64,000 bases of DNA from Adiantum capillus-veneris (Eukaryota > Streptophyta > Polypodiopsida > Polypodiales > Pteridaceae), in NCBI GenBank assembly GCA_014529385.2, contig CM043964.1, positions 8,133,497-8,197,496 of the forward strand, given 5' to 3'. Both the position numbers and the translations under genes were made by a program. Below are positions 23,652-34,270 of the stretch, piece by piece. Numbering within the stretch: position 1 is the stretch's first letter; the number at the start of each line of letters is the position of its first letter. Below the pieces are notes generated by a model. It was given only the letters and a program-made list of their open reading frames with translations, had not been told where the DNA came from and made no database searches.

Positions 23652-25267
23652 TGTAGATTCCGTCCTCGGAAGCTATTGAGTTGAAGCTGGTTCGTCGAGG
23701 TGGAAGAGCATTTGAGATGAATGTCCTTAGCCTTCTTCAGTCACTGCAAAATCAAACAACATTGGCACAGTAATGGCATTCTCTTAAAAAGCATATGCAG
23801 TTTTAGGTAGACACATTGATTGGTAAAAGAATTTCAAACAATTTGATAGCAATGAACATTAAATTGCAATGTAATCAAATGCATAAACAGATGTAAAGGT
23901 AGAAAATTAAACAAGTCTGGGGTCGCTAATTTGACGGTCGAAAGGCACTAGAGATCAAGTATTAATACCATGGGTAAGCTTCTTAATTTTCTGTGGTCAA
24001 TTAAGTTGTTTAATCGCGAGAGCCAAGTATTCATGTTCGAGGGCTGACTAGAGGCTATATCTAGAAAACTTTGTAGTTAAGCTACCATAAAAGGAATTTC
24101 TCATGAAATCATCGCCTGACTGATTACTTTTTCTTTGACCCCCCAAAGTCTTTTCACATTGATTCAATTATGAAGTGGGTGCTTATTTTGTATGCCTTGG
24201 GTTTTTTGCTTTTCAAGGAAAAGCGCCCACACTGGGAACCTCTAGGGCTCTAGTACCATAGGCGATACATGTGAGTGAAGTACCAATTCAAGCTGAGATT
24301 TCTCTTCCAGCTTAAAATTTTACATTGTGGCACTTTGATTTTTTTCTTGTTCATTTTCAGCATTTAAATTTTGTAACTTTGGGGGGTCATATAACACTGT
24401 TACCCTCCCACGTCTCATCACATTAGTAAACTCCCTTTATAATACTTATGCTAAAGGTCAATAGGGTTAAGCCCACTAGAAAGCCCTAGTACATTTCATA
24501 CAATGCTGCCTAAATCGGATTAAGAACCTAAGTAACCATTGTTTATTAGGAAGGCATTCCCCATGGTATTAAGAGAAGATTTCTAATACCTAGCTTGGTC
24601 AAACTAGTTTAGTCGGACTGCTTGATTTTTAAACCTAGACAAGTGATTATGACAAAACACTACATTGAATTAAATGTTTGATACTAACCAATGCACTGAA
24701 TATTATGCTACCAATCACAATCAAAGCAGACAAACATGCATGCACAAAAGATAAGGGCAATGCTAATGGACAAGAAACACCTGTTTGTGTTGATGGTCGC
24801 GCTTGATTTGAAGTGTGAACGAGAGAAAGGTTCCATGAAGGTCCAAATCCTAACCACAGCAACACGTTCCTGTACACACTATGAAACAAAAGGAATACCT
24901 CCAGGAGGCACATCAGTGGGAAAAGAGAACTTTTCTAATCACTCAACTCTAAAACAGAAACACTCCTATCGTACTAATCTTACCTACCCTCCATCACTCA
25001 AGTGTTGAGGATCAAAGGTGTTTTATGGCATAGGTTCTGTTTCACTGTACCAGATGTGACATGTGTAGGTCTGAGTCAATGTTTTGACTTTTATTGTGCA
25101 TACTCGTTTGCGAATTGCTCTTGCTCTTTTTTTTTTTTTTTTTTTGTGAGTATAAAGCTTTATATGTACATTCCCTAAGATTGGAATTGAGAGGTCAGGG
25201 AAAAAGGTTGAGAGGGAAGCAAGTGAATGATGGATGTCCACAAACACTCCCCCCTTCCTTGGGTAGA
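23652..25267 (-). other. F4 3' non-coding region
   Basis: 1.6 kb without a long frame or any RT/integrase motif, lying where an autonomous element would carry RT to integrase. It includes a T18 run at about 25128-25145. Confidence 0.7.
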
Positions 25268-25870
25268 TCATACCGTTTGAAATGAGCTTGTCACCCTTTG
25301 AAACCAATTGTTCCAGTTAGTAATAGGTGAGGATTTTTTCCAGTAGTTTTCTATTACCCTAGGTGCCTTGTCAAGTTGCAAGGGTGGTAAGGTACTCTCC
25401 CATGATTTTATTTGCAACGTTGTTGTAGGTGGTGAACTTACCCCGGAAGGTGCAAACTCTTTCGTGCTTGGATGGATATGTACAATGGTAGGTGGAGGTT
25501 GTGTCGAAGCTTCTATTTGCATATAGTAACTACATGAAGAGCAAGAAGCTTCATTTGATTTCCCTGTTCCTGAGCTAGGTGGAACAAATCGTTCTTTCTT
25601 TGGTACCCAAACTAGCTCTAGAACGGGTGTGTAACAATCCATGATTTTTTCCTTTCCGCGATTTTCAATTTGTTTTGGAGCCACAGGATTGGGTTTACAT
25701 GGGCCAGGTGACAGGTAAGAGTACACTTTACGTTTGGGCACCCAGATTTGATCATTTCCTTGATAGTAGCCTTGGGCTTCCAATAGTCGTTTAGGGATCC
25801 ATCGCAACATTTTCTTACTTTTCTTGGAGCGAGTGGTACGTTTCTTACAAGGCTTCTGTTTTTTTAGCAC
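25268..25870 (-). CDS. F4 C-terminal frame with W-V-P-K motifs
   Basis: A 200-codon frame in a different phase from the upstream 708-codon frame, entered at a run of seven A (minus strand, about 25857-25863). It carries LRWIPKRLLEAQGYY, QIWVPKRKVY and LVWVPKKERF, the same W-[VI]-P-K motif as KWVPKDSLV at the end of the upstream frame. The two frames were therefore probably one protein, or are joined by a shift. The rest is Pro/Ser-rich with no known domain. There is no ATG at its start (the first codon is GTG), which argues against independent initiation. Confidence 0.55.
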   Translation of the reverse strand: MLKKQKPCKKRTTRSKKSKKMLRWIPKRLLEAQGYYQGNDQIWVPKRKVYSYLSPGPCKPNPVAPKQIENRGKEKIMDCYTPVLELVWVPKKERFVPPSSGTGKSNEASCSSCSYYMQIEASTQPPPTIVHIHPSTKEFAPSGVSSPPTTTLQIKSWESTLPPLQLDKAPRVIENYWKKSSPITNWNNWFQRVTSSFQTV

Positions 25871-27971
25871 TAGCTATGGTCACTAAAGAATCTTTAGGGA
25901 CCCACTTGTATGTTTTCTTCGTTACATTAGGATGAGTCTTGTCGGAAGCGATATGCATTGCTTGTAGCATATTTAAGGGTATAGGCATTTCATCCCCCTC
26001 AGGTGTTACCCAGGTCGTCCCCCTACTTCCCCAAGTGTCTATGGTTGATGCTAGGTGGACCCAGTCTACATTGTCCGACTCAGTCATACCCGGTAACACA
26101 TCCATGTAAGGAGAATCTTGGCCAATGTCTGTATCCTTCTTACAAGTGTAACAATATTGTAGTGGGGCCGAGTGAACTGTGGTGTCAGAGCGATGATCAA
26201 TAATGGTTTTACTCCCTAAGGGGTGTACCTTACCAGTCACCAAATCCACTCTAAGGACAAAGTCTTGGAATTGCAAATAGACATGATTTTTAGACCAATC
26301 GTGAACCATTTGTGCTTCCGTCATGAATGGTCGTCCTAAAATCATTTCATATGACATAAGGTGTTTAGAGAAATCCATTACAATGAACGTATGTCGTACC
26401 TTGTGTCCTAGAACTTTGATCTTAAGATCCTTGAGCATCCCCATAGGTTTGGCTATGGTACCATTTGCCATTTTTACCACAATGTTAGTAACACTGAGGC
26501 GGGGTTTTCCCATGGATTCCCAACAATCTTTTGTAACGATGCTAACTCCCGCACCACCATCAAGAATTCCCTTTATAGTTAATCCCTTGGTAGTGATGGG
26601 TAGGGTCGCATTAGACTCGTCGCCTTCAAAATACTGCCCTAATTCGTTAATGGGTACCTCAATCACAGACTCGTGTCCATCTAAGTCAAGTGATTGCACA
26701 TGATTTTCCTCATCAATCATAATCGAGTCAGGCCTATTTAGTTGCGCAAACTGCGGTAATCCCGTTCGTAGATCTCCGTTAAGGAATGCTCGAAGTGCAA
26801 GGAATAACTCAGGATCTCCATACAGCTTTGCTATGATCGTGGTTCGGACCTCAGAAGACATGAAGTCCACTAGTTTGGCAACATTCATTGGCGTTTTGCA
26901 GGGTGTAGGTCCTTGACTAGGAACTGGTGAGGATGGAATCTCATATTCCTCAATGGGATCAGGTATACCTTCGTTAAACATCCTTTCCAACAAGAATGGT
27001 GTATGCTCACTTTCTGATGTCCTGTCCTCACTCCCTTCTTGGATGATACTAGATATGGCTAACGGTCTATGGTTCATGTGGGGTGGATGAACTTGCGTGG
27101 GAAACACTGTGTCATGAATTTTGACCTGCATGGATTCCGGTTCTAGTTTCCTTTGAGTCTCCTCCACTAAACCTCTTAGATGTTTCACCTGCTTAATCTC
27201 GTCTACTGGGTTTGGGTACGTCCCAATCTTCTTTTTACGATTCTTCCCTTTTTGCCCCTGCGGTTTATCTTGGGGGTCTTGGATTGGATTTGGAAACACT
27301 TGTGGTGTTTTCAGAGGCTCTTTATGATTTTCTCTTATTCGGTTTTCATTTGGTTCCATGTTACGGTTTTCTTTGTCGGTCTTTCCCTTTGTGGTATTGG
27401 TTCTAGTCTCCATTGTCTCGACTGAATCTGAATCATCCTCGAGTTCATTCATATACACGGGGTCATCTCCTGTTCCTATGTTTGTTTTGGAACTTGGCTT
27501 TGAATTTTCCGTATTCTGCGACTTCTTCCTTCGTGTCTTCTTTTTCTTTGCTTGGATAACTGACGCGGTATCTCTCTCTTCGAGGATATGTCCTGGCCCT
27601 TGAAGCATGGACCGTGTAATCGCATAAGCGGGTGCAACGGGTGGTATTGGCGATGTCACACTAGCAATTTCGACCAAATTCAGGGGTGTGATTTTACGCG
27701 CATTTGGGTTATAGGGGCATTGGGCAATCAAGTGATCTATGCCACAACGATTACATGTGACTATTGGCATTGCAGACGTGCTCCCTTGATTCATTTGCAT
27801 CTGTGCAGCATTCTTTTGCAGCCTAATAGAGCACTCCGCTACTCGATATGGTCCACCACACTCGTAGCATTGAAGAGGTGGCCTCCTAGCCTGGGTGTTG
27901 ATATTTTGACCTCTGGATGCGAGAGCAGCAGCTTGATAAACCGGCTTGACTTGCCCCCAACAATCTTCCAT
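25845..27971 (-). CDS. F4 knuckle-like N-terminus and aspartic protease
   Basis: 708 codons, same phase as gag and separated from it by TAG 27975-27977. The N-terminus has two Cys-rich knuckle-like motifs (CYECGGPYRVAEC and CNRCGIDHLIAQC). A long charged, disordered middle follows. The retropepsin lies at about residues 445-565: GILDGGAGVSIV with Asp471, MANGTIAKPMG, and MSYEMILGRPFM. The D-G-G-A loop resembles F2 protease. The tail contains KWVPKDSLV. No RT follows. Confidence 0.8.
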   Translation of the reverse strand: MEDCWGQVKPVYQAAALASRGQNINTQARRPPLQCYECGGPYRVAECSIRLQKNAAQMQMNQGSTSAMPIVTCNRCGIDHLIAQCPYNPNARKITPLNLVEIASVTSPIPPVAPAYAITRSMLQGPGHILEERDTASVIQAKKKKTRRKKSQNTENSKPSSKTNIGTGDDPVYMNELEDDSDSVETMETRTNTTKGKTDKENRNMEPNENRIRENHKEPLKTPQVFPNPIQDPQDKPQGQKGKNRKKKIGTYPNPVDEIKQVKHLRGLVEETQRKLEPESMQVKIHDTVFPTQVHPPHMNHRPLAISSIIQEGSEDRTSESEHTPFLLERMFNEGIPDPIEEYEIPSSPVPSQGPTPCKTPMNVAKLVDFMSSEVRTTIIAKLYGDPELFLALRAFLNGDLRTGLPQFAQLNRPDSIMIDEENHVQSLDLDGHESVIEVPINELGQYFEGDESNATLPITTKGLTIKGILDGGAGVSIVTKDCWESMGKPRLSVTNIVVKMANGTIAKPMGMLKDLKIKVLGHKVRHTFIVMDFSKHLMSYEMILGRPFMTEAQMVHDWSKNHVYLQFQDFVLRVDLVTGKVHPLGSKTIIDHRSDTTVHSAPLQYCYTCKKDTDIGQDSPYMDVLPGMTESDNVDWVHLASTIDTWGSRGTTWVTPEGDEMPIPLNMLQAMHIASDKTHPNVTKKTYKWVPKDSLVTIASAKKTEAL

Positions 27972-27974
27972 GTA

Positions 27975-29768
27975 CTATATAGGACATTCTTCCAATGTAT
28001 CAAGTCCGTAGGCAATACTAGTGTCTATTTCCTCCTCACAGCCATCTGCATAAGCATTTGATGGCTCGCAACCCACTTGGTTCATAGGGGCGACTCTTGG
28101 ATGCGGGGGCTGCGGTCCTAGCACAGGAGGTGGTAGCGGTGTAGCTTGTACAACATTTTGAGATCTAGGGACCATGTGTTGCGGTAGTTGCTCAACAGGT
28201 GGAGTAGGCATCAATACAGGAGCTCGAGGCGCATCCGTCCAGGCTACAGGTGGTCTATTTGCCATCATACGTTTGATCATTAAACAATCCTTAGCTTGGT
28301 GACCATACCTACCACATGCGTTGCAAGTTCCATTAAATTTTACTCTAAACGTAGGGCACTCACTAGTGCTATGTGGACCTAAGCAAATGGAACACCATTG
28401 TTGCTCCCTTCTTGGATACATGTGACTATTTTGAGGGGGTCGATTATCCTTAAGAGTCTCTTGGATTGCCTTGGTGAGGTCTGTCAAGAATGTCTCAAAT
28501 ACCTTTGGCTCATTGGCAATGGGCTTTGCAGTCATGGGTTCATACTCAATGGCTTGTGAGCTAGTGGATCTTGTGTCAGTAGACACCCTCATGCCTGCTA
28601 TCATCAAGTTGTCCTCTAGTTGGATTGCATTGGCAGTGACATCTTCCCAGGTTGTGATACCTCTAATCACTAGTCCATTATAGATTCCTTCATTCCTCAA
28701 CCCTCGAATGAATCGATCAAGCAGTTGGTTATTGTTGAAGCGCTCATTTACAGGGCAGTGAGAGTTTAAGTGCTTTAGACGACTAATGAAGTCCCTTACT
28801 GACTCTCCTTCCTTACGTTCGGCCTTCTGTAGCTGAGATGCTACACCCCAAAGCACACCTTCTCGTATGTACTCCTTTAGAAACAACCTTCGAAGGGTAG
28901 GGTAGATTGTTTTCTCGTCCACCCTTAGGGTCCTATACCAATCTCCAGCCTTCCCACTTAATGTCAAGCTTAAGGCATTGCACTTATGTAGTTCGTTGCG
29001 TTCCCCTAAGGAATCACATACTTGTTCAAACACTTCAATGTGTTTCCTAGCATCTTCGTCCCCATTGAATTTTTGCGTGAGTTTGGCAATTTGTACTGCC
29101 TTACTTCTAGGCTCTCTATCAGATGCGTGACGCATATTTTCCGCGATAGATCGACCTATGGTTTGAGCAAACGCTGCCAAGTCACCTATGTGAGGAGGTA
29201 GGGCCGGTGGAGGTACTCTTGGAATCATATGTGGGAGAGGAACGGGTACCGGTCTTGGCATATGTATAGATGATGCAGGATATGGAACATAACCGGGCAT
29301 AGGTCCACTCGGATAAGAGCTAGGGAGCGGCACTCGAGGAGCATAAGCAAGTGGTACAATTGGAGGTGTGGGGGCCATGTGTGCATAAGGGGCTAGAGGC
29401 ACATAGGGTCGAGGCCCCATATTAGGTACTACGACACTAGGTAGTGGCACTGCGCTAACCGTAGATATCATCGGTACATTCTCTGTCAGGCTTATCCCTG
29501 GAGTGAGCACTGTGTTTTCCTTGATAGAGGGTTGAGCCAAGTTAGGGAAGCTAAAGTTTTCGCTCGGAGGCTCAGATTGCATAGAGGCCCCAGGTGAAAT
29601 GACGTAAGATGGGTCCATGGGGCTCATTAGAGGAGTCTCCATTTGTGATAGAGTAGGCTGTTGAGCCTTGCTCGTATCCAGAAATCTCATGGGGCCAGTT
29701 GAGAGTATATTTACCCCTCGGTTTTGCCTTTCTGATTGAATAATGCCATGGATAACATTACAGATCAT
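27975..29768 (-). CDS. F4 gag (capsid, two zinc knuckles)
   Basis: 597 codons. Residues 1-200 are Pro/Met/Val-rich. Residues about 205-390 match the retrotransposon gag capsid pattern: KLTQKFNGDEDARKHIEVFE, SGKAGDWYRTL, LRRLFLKEY, ESVRDFISRLKHL, FIRGLRNEGIYNGL. The knuckles are C459-x2-C462-x3-H466-x4-C471 and C482-x2-C485-x4-H490-x4-C495. It ends at TAG, with the next frame in phase after one Tyr codon and an ATG. Role: particle assembly and RNA packaging. Confidence 0.85.
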   Translation of the reverse strand: MICNVIHGIIQSERQNRGVNILSTGPMRFLDTSKAQQPTLSQMETPLMSPMDPSYVISPGASMQSEPPSENFSFPNLAQPSIKENTVLTPGISLTENVPMISTVSAVPLPSVVVPNMGPRPYVPLAPYAHMAPTPPIVPLAYAPRVPLPSSYPSGPMPGYVPYPASSIHMPRPVPVPLPHMIPRVPPPALPPHIGDLAAFAQTIGRSIAENMRHASDREPRSKAVQIAKLTQKFNGDEDARKHIEVFEQVCDSLGERNELHKCNALSLTLSGKAGDWYRTLRVDEKTIYPTLRRLFLKEYIREGVLWGVASQLQKAERKEGESVRDFISRLKHLNSHCPVNERFNNNQLLDRFIRGLRNEGIYNGLVIRGITTWEDVTANAIQLEDNLMIAGMRVSTDTRSTSSQAIEYEPMTAKPIANEPKVFETFLTDLTKAIQETLKDNRPPQNSHMYPRREQQWCSICLGPHSTSECPTFRVKFNGTCNACGRYGHQAKDCLMIKRMMANRPPVAWTDAPRAPVLMPTPPVEQLPQHMVPRSQNVVQATPLPPPVLGPQPPHPRVAPMNQVGCEPSNAYADGCEEEIDTSIAYGLDTLEECPI

Positions 29769-29771
29769 TTT

Positions 29772-30449
29772 CTATTGATCTTCGATGCTCGTGGCACTAG
29801 AGGTGGATTGTAAAATCTCTATCCATCCTACATGGTAGGCGTGGCCAGAGTGTAGATCCGTCAACACCTCAGTGTGGAGGTCGTATGTCCAATGATCATT
29901 AATGAACAATCCTTCTAGAGTCGACGTGTTAACGGTTTCTTGTGAGGTAGAAGCAATGTTGCTCCCCGTGGTTTTACTTGCCACCAATGGTACTCTAGAG
30001 GGAACTTCTGAAGGAGGCAGCTCAACAGGGCCTTCTTGGTAAGAAGTTGGTAGGATATCCACATGGACACTCTTTGGGGGTGTGGGGTCCACGTGCGATG
30101 TGAAAGGAGATTCCACTTCCCCACCCCCTTCGTGTGCTTCATTTGCATCAGGTTCCGAGCGAGTAGCTCTACCTAATGTTTCCATGAAATGGCTAAACAT
30201 ACTAGTACTAGGCTGTCGAGCTTCGGGAGGTGCATGGCCTTCTCTCTCAGTGTTTTGGGTAGGGTATGCTTCCATGATTTCTGAGTCGGAGGAGGAATCA
30301 CTAGCGGCTATTTTAGGGTCTTGGGTGGTGCTACCTTGTGTCCCCGTTGAGGGTCTAGAGCTTATCGTGGATGGGTAATGGGTGTCCGTATGAACAGAGG
30401 CACTCTCAATATGCTCGTGTTCTAGCACCCGCCCAGAGCGTAAGTGCAT
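29772..30449 (-). CDS. F4 N-terminal frame preceding gag
   Basis: 225 codons, starting MHLRSGRVLEHEH, the L-R-S-G-R start common in plant Ty3 gag polyproteins. It is Ser/Thr/Glu/Pro-rich with no domain. It ends TAG (29772-29774) with one codon (AAA) before the in-phase ATG of the 597-codon gag. It is likely the N-terminal part of one gag polyprotein, interrupted by the UAG. Confidence 0.65.
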   Translation of the reverse strand: MHLRSGRVLEHEHIESASVHTDTHYPSTISSRPSTGTQGSTTQDPKIAASDSSSDSEIMEAYPTQNTEREGHAPPEARQPSTSMFSHFMETLGRATRSEPDANEAHEGGGEVESPFTSHVDPTPPKSVHVDILPTSYQEGPVELPPSEVPSRVPLVASKTTGSNIASTSQETVNTSTLEGLFINDHWTYDLHTEVLTDLHSGHAYHVGWIEILQSTSSATSIEDQ

Positions 30450-31393
30450 GTGCTTTTGATACCCTAAGGTGTCAAAAAGCTGCTCTAGGAGGCCTTGTGA
30501 CTAGTTTTTAACGTGTTTTTTGTTTGTTTTTTTGCTAGATTTTTTAGAGCATGTCGTGGAATGGGCCGTGTGATAGCTGGAAACGAGCGTATCGGTCAGA
30601 GGGTCGTGCCGTGCTTTACAGCCCTCCGTTTGGTCACTCTATGCCCTCGAAATCCCTAAAACTGTCAATTTCCAGTAGGGAACTAGGCCCAAACTAGAAA
30701 GTCTAAGGGTGCAAGTGGGAAGAGAAAGGAGGAGAGTGGAGGACTTGTCCCACATGCTCTCATTCTCTCTTGAGGGAGTAGGGTATATATATAAGAGTGA
30801 GTCTAGTATATATCAGAGGACTGAGGACTGAGGCCTGGGCTTGGGCTTGGGCTTGGGCTTGGGAAAATGATCCCGATCCCGATCTATCTTTTATACAAAC
30901 CAACCCGCCCGTTTTAAGAGTCACGTTTTTTATTTTCGAAAAATTTCGCCGCCCGCTCACTCGCGTTTTTTATTTCCGATTTTTTTATTATTATTATTTT
31001 TTTTTTCGAAAAAACAATTGAAAAACGCAGAAATGCAGAAAATTACAGAAATTGAAAAACGCAAAATTGCAGAAAAAATTGTAGAAATTGCAGAAAATTG
31101 CAGAAATTGCAGAAAATGCAGAAATTGCAAAAATTGCAGAAAATGCAGAAATTGCAGAAAATTAAAAAAATGCAGAAATGCAGAAAATTGCAGAAATTGA
31201 AAACGCCGAACTTGAAAATACAGAAACTGCGGAAATTGAAAAAACGCAGACAATAGCAGAAATTGAAACTTGACAGCAAATGCAGAAAACGCAAAAAAAC
31301 AGAAATCTCCACACACTCCTTCCCTGCCTTTCCTACGATAGAAATTGCACCACAAGGAAGCGTAAAGTGCTAACCGAGCTTAGTGTAGGGCAT
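30450..31393 (-). other. F4 leader with internal tandem repeats
   Basis: About 0.94 kb from PBS to the first ATG. It contains (gcttgg)n at about 30836-30865 and an A-rich array of cagaaattg-like units at about 31020-31290. Frames here are low-complexity by-products of the array. Confidence 0.7.
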
Positions 31394-31412
31394 ATCCCCG
31401 GCAGCGGCGCCA
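31394..31412 (-). other. Primer-binding site of F4
   Basis: The minus strand reads TGGCGCCGCTGCCGGGGAT, 4 bases after the LTR end. This resembles the tRNA-Asp-type PBS reported for Athila and similar plant elements. Confidence 0.8.
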
Positions 31413-31416
31413 AAAA

Positions 31417-31997
31417 TGTGCGCTCCTTGCCGCACTGTCGAAGCAAGGGACTTGCCAATACACCGTATGCGAGCCACAAACGGCTCCAAACACACAACAA
31501 GTCTAAACTAGCAAGCTCAAGAAAACAAAGGGTGTGTCACTCACCGCTCTATGCTCGCCTTCGTGGTGGATTCCTCGCCGCGATGAAGAAGAAGCTGCAG
31601 TCGTGCCGCGCTCAACCGCTTCGCCGCCATCGTGCCTTCGTAATGCTCGATCGCACACACACTCTCCCTCTCTCTCTCTCTCACACACACACACACAAGG
31701 AGGTGAAGAAGAAGAAGATGGAGATGGAGATGGAGCAAGAGCACTCTTCAATTGCACAAATGAGAGAATGAGTAAAAATTAGGTTTAGTTGGCTTTTATA
31801 GGAGCTCACCCCATTCACACTTGGGCGCCCATGCTTAGCCAACTAATCCCTTGAATGTTCCAGTTAAAGTGCGCCTCTCATCGACGATCACTCTACCTTT
31901 CCTTATTAGACCGACAAGCCCGGTACCTGACTCTACCAAATACATAATACACGTCCGTCGTAGGTGATGGGGTGTCCGTGTGCCGTGAGGGTTAACA
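31417..31997 (-). repeat. F4 5' LTR (581 bp)
   Basis: TG...CA bounded; partner of 23066-23636. A minus-strand ctataaaagcc box at about 31793-31801 is the likely promoter. Confidence 0.95.
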
Positions 31998-32002
31998 GAA
32001 GG
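31998..32002. repeat. Target-site duplication of F4, right
   Basis: gaagg, copy of 23061-23065. F3 pol is in frame across it. Confidence 0.9.
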
Positions 32003-32990
32003 TGATTGGCTTTCTATTGGAAGGTACTTGAGTACTCTAACAAAACAGGATGATTGGTCTGAACAAGAATTCAAGAGGATACGCAGGAAAGCATATGGGT
32101 ACTTTTTAAGGAATGGTTACTTGTGGAAGCATCCTAAACAAAAGGGTGCTACACCACAACGGGTTATATGTAAAAACGAGACTCAAGTAAAGCTCATGCA
32201 AGAGTTTCATGAGAGTCTATGGGCTGGACACAGGGGTGTGTGGGCAACCTTCTCCAAGGTGAAAGAAAAATACTGGTGGAAGGGTATGTATAAAGATGTA
32301 TCTCAGTTTGTAGAGTCATGTGTAACTTGTCAAATGTATTCAAATGCTCGACATCGTGATGGATTGCACCCTACATATCCACTAGCCATGCACTATAAAT
32401 GGGTTGTGGATCTAGTCACGATGCCTTTAGGACTCTGGCAGATGAGATACTTGGTTCTTGCACGAGAGGACCTAACTAACCAGGTTGAAGGAAGAGCATT
32501 AAGAGCTAAGACGACAGAAGCTGTGTGCAAATTACTTCTTGATGAGGTGATTTGCTGTTATGGTTGTGTGGGAAAAATCACTACAGATCGAGGTGAACTG
32601 GATGCCGAAGAAGCAAGGGAGTTCTTTTTTAGATTAGGGATCAAGCTTTCTCTTACTATAGCTTACAACCCTGAAGGCAATGGAAAGAGTGAAAGAGGGC
32701 ATCCTCCTATCATCAAAGCTTTGGCCAAGGCTTGCGAAGGAAGAGTTGGTGAGTGGCCAAAATTGTTACCATATGCTTTATGGGCTGATCGTACAACACA
32801 TAGCTCAGTAATTGGCTACATGCCTGCGGAGCTAATGCATGGTCAAAAGCCAGTGATGCCGATTGAGGATACAATTCCCACATGGAATGTACTACCTTGG
32901 CAAGAGAGGCTTAGTAGGGAAGATCTCCTTACACTGCGTATAAGGCAGCTAGAGAGAAGACCTGGAGACATTGAAGCTGCAAAAGAATGA
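31998..32990 (+). pseudogene. F3 integrase (zinc finger and catalytic core)
   Basis: It continues the pol frame cut at 23065. Numbered from the ATG at 32028: HHCC finger H61, H68, C98, C101; catalytic D128 (KWVVDLV), D187 (ITTDRGE) and E222 (NGKSERG). All three are intact. REDLTNQVEGRAL follows the first Asp. The frame ends at TGA 32988-32990, where CGA (Arg) would fit the basic linker that continues in frame. Core active residues survive, unlike in F1. Confidence 0.88.
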
Positions 32991-33321
32991 CTCAAAAATG
33001 CAAGGTTGAAAAACAAGGACTATTTTGATAAGCGACATCGACTCAGGAGCAAAGCAATTGACAAAGGTGACTTGGGTTTTAGTGTATGATAGTAGCCTTG
33101 ATAACCAGCACACAGTCATGCGTAAGTTCTCAAAAAGATGGTTTGGACCGTATGTTGTAAAGCATGTGCATGAAAATGCTACTTATAGCTTGTCTAAACT
33201 AGATGGTACAGAAGTAAAGATTCCCATTGCAGGAAAAAGGATTAAAATGTTTAAGAGAAGAGGAGACAATGATCTAGAAGATATGGATGAGGAAGAAGAG
33301 AAAAACACAGGTGAAGATTAA
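32991..33321 (+). pseudogene. F3 integrase C-terminal domain, frameshifted
   Basis: After the TGA the frame reads NKDYFDKRHRLRSKAIDKGD, then shifts near 33075 into the frame giving VLVYDSSLDNQ, FSKRWFGPYVV (GPF/Y box) and YSLSKLDGTEV, ending in an acidic tail at TAA 33319-33321. No chromodomain is seen. Confidence 0.75.
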
Positions 33322-33430
33322 AGTGAACATGAAGCTCTGGAATCATCCAGTGAAGAAGAAGACAGGGAAGATGTACAAGAGGTCTAATCTTACAAAGAGA
33401 CAATGTGGCACATACCGGAGGATGTGCAGG

Positions 33431-33445
33431 TTTAGAGGGGGTGGA
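33431..33445 (+). other. Polypurine tract of F3
   Basis: tttagagggggtgga directly before the LTR start TGTCG. Confidence 0.8.
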
Positions 33446-34270
33446 TGTCGTGTTGTGACACGTACATAGTGAGAACGCATGCTACAAGATCTATCTTGTA
33501 TTTTTTTAGATACATAATTATATTTCCTATAGTGTACATATGCATATTTAAGTATAATAATAATCCTTCTATCTTATCCTATTATTTTTCTCAAGGGTAA
33601 CATATCCTTACTTTACCATCAGAAAATACTATGGGAAAAGCATCAATAGCCCCGCCTCTTTAACTTGAGGCAAAAAGCATTGATTCTTTATTTCTACTAT
33701 TTCATTATCATCTCACACCCTAGCTAGATCCTATATCTAGGGTAAACTCCAATATATATATATTCTATGTATTTTTTATACTTTTCTTATATTTCTTTTT
33801 AAATAGCTACTAGGAGAGAATCAAATCCTAGTGGGACACTAGGTGGCACGATTTCAAAGATACACTTATTTTAATGCATTATTGCAAGCATGATTACAAA
33901 ACTTTGTCAAGGAGCAATGTCATGCTTTCATATGGAACGAGGTGTCATTTGGAATTAAATGAAAGTCTAGGCTAAGGAGACCATATGAAGACTTTTGCTG
34001 CCATAAATGGACCCTATTTTGATGAATTTTTTACACAAGGTTCCAATCCGGATTGGAAAACGATTTTAAAATAAAAATCGTAGCTAATGAGCTGACGTTT
34101 TTGCCCATATTTTTACTTTTTTATTTGGAGCAACAGTTGAGGAGATATGATCAAAATACTGGACCCCAGTCTGCCCACATCATGCAAGGACAGCTCATTT
34201 CCAACTTTTCCAATTCATGTTCACACTGACTCCTCTCTTCTTGTGTAAACCCTTGGGGGTTCCCTTCACC

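Larger units (their letters stand above)
23066..31997 (-). mobile_element. F4: nested non-autonomous LTR retrotransposon (gag-protease only)
   Basis: 8932 bp inserted in F3 pol, with 5-bp TSD gaagg and LTRs of 571 and 581 bp ending TG...CA. The PBS at 31394-31412 next to the right LTR and a purine tract at 23637 next to the left LTR set the orientation as minus. Reading minus, the order is 5' LTR, PBS, repeat-rich leader, three frames in the same phase separated by single TAG codons (N-terminal 225, gag 597, knuckle-protease 708), then a 200-codon frame in another phase, 1.6 kb non-coding, PPT and 3' LTR. No RT, RNase H or integrase motif was found on either strand. This matches the TR-GAG class, which relies on enzymes from an autonomous relative. 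Confidence 0.9.
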
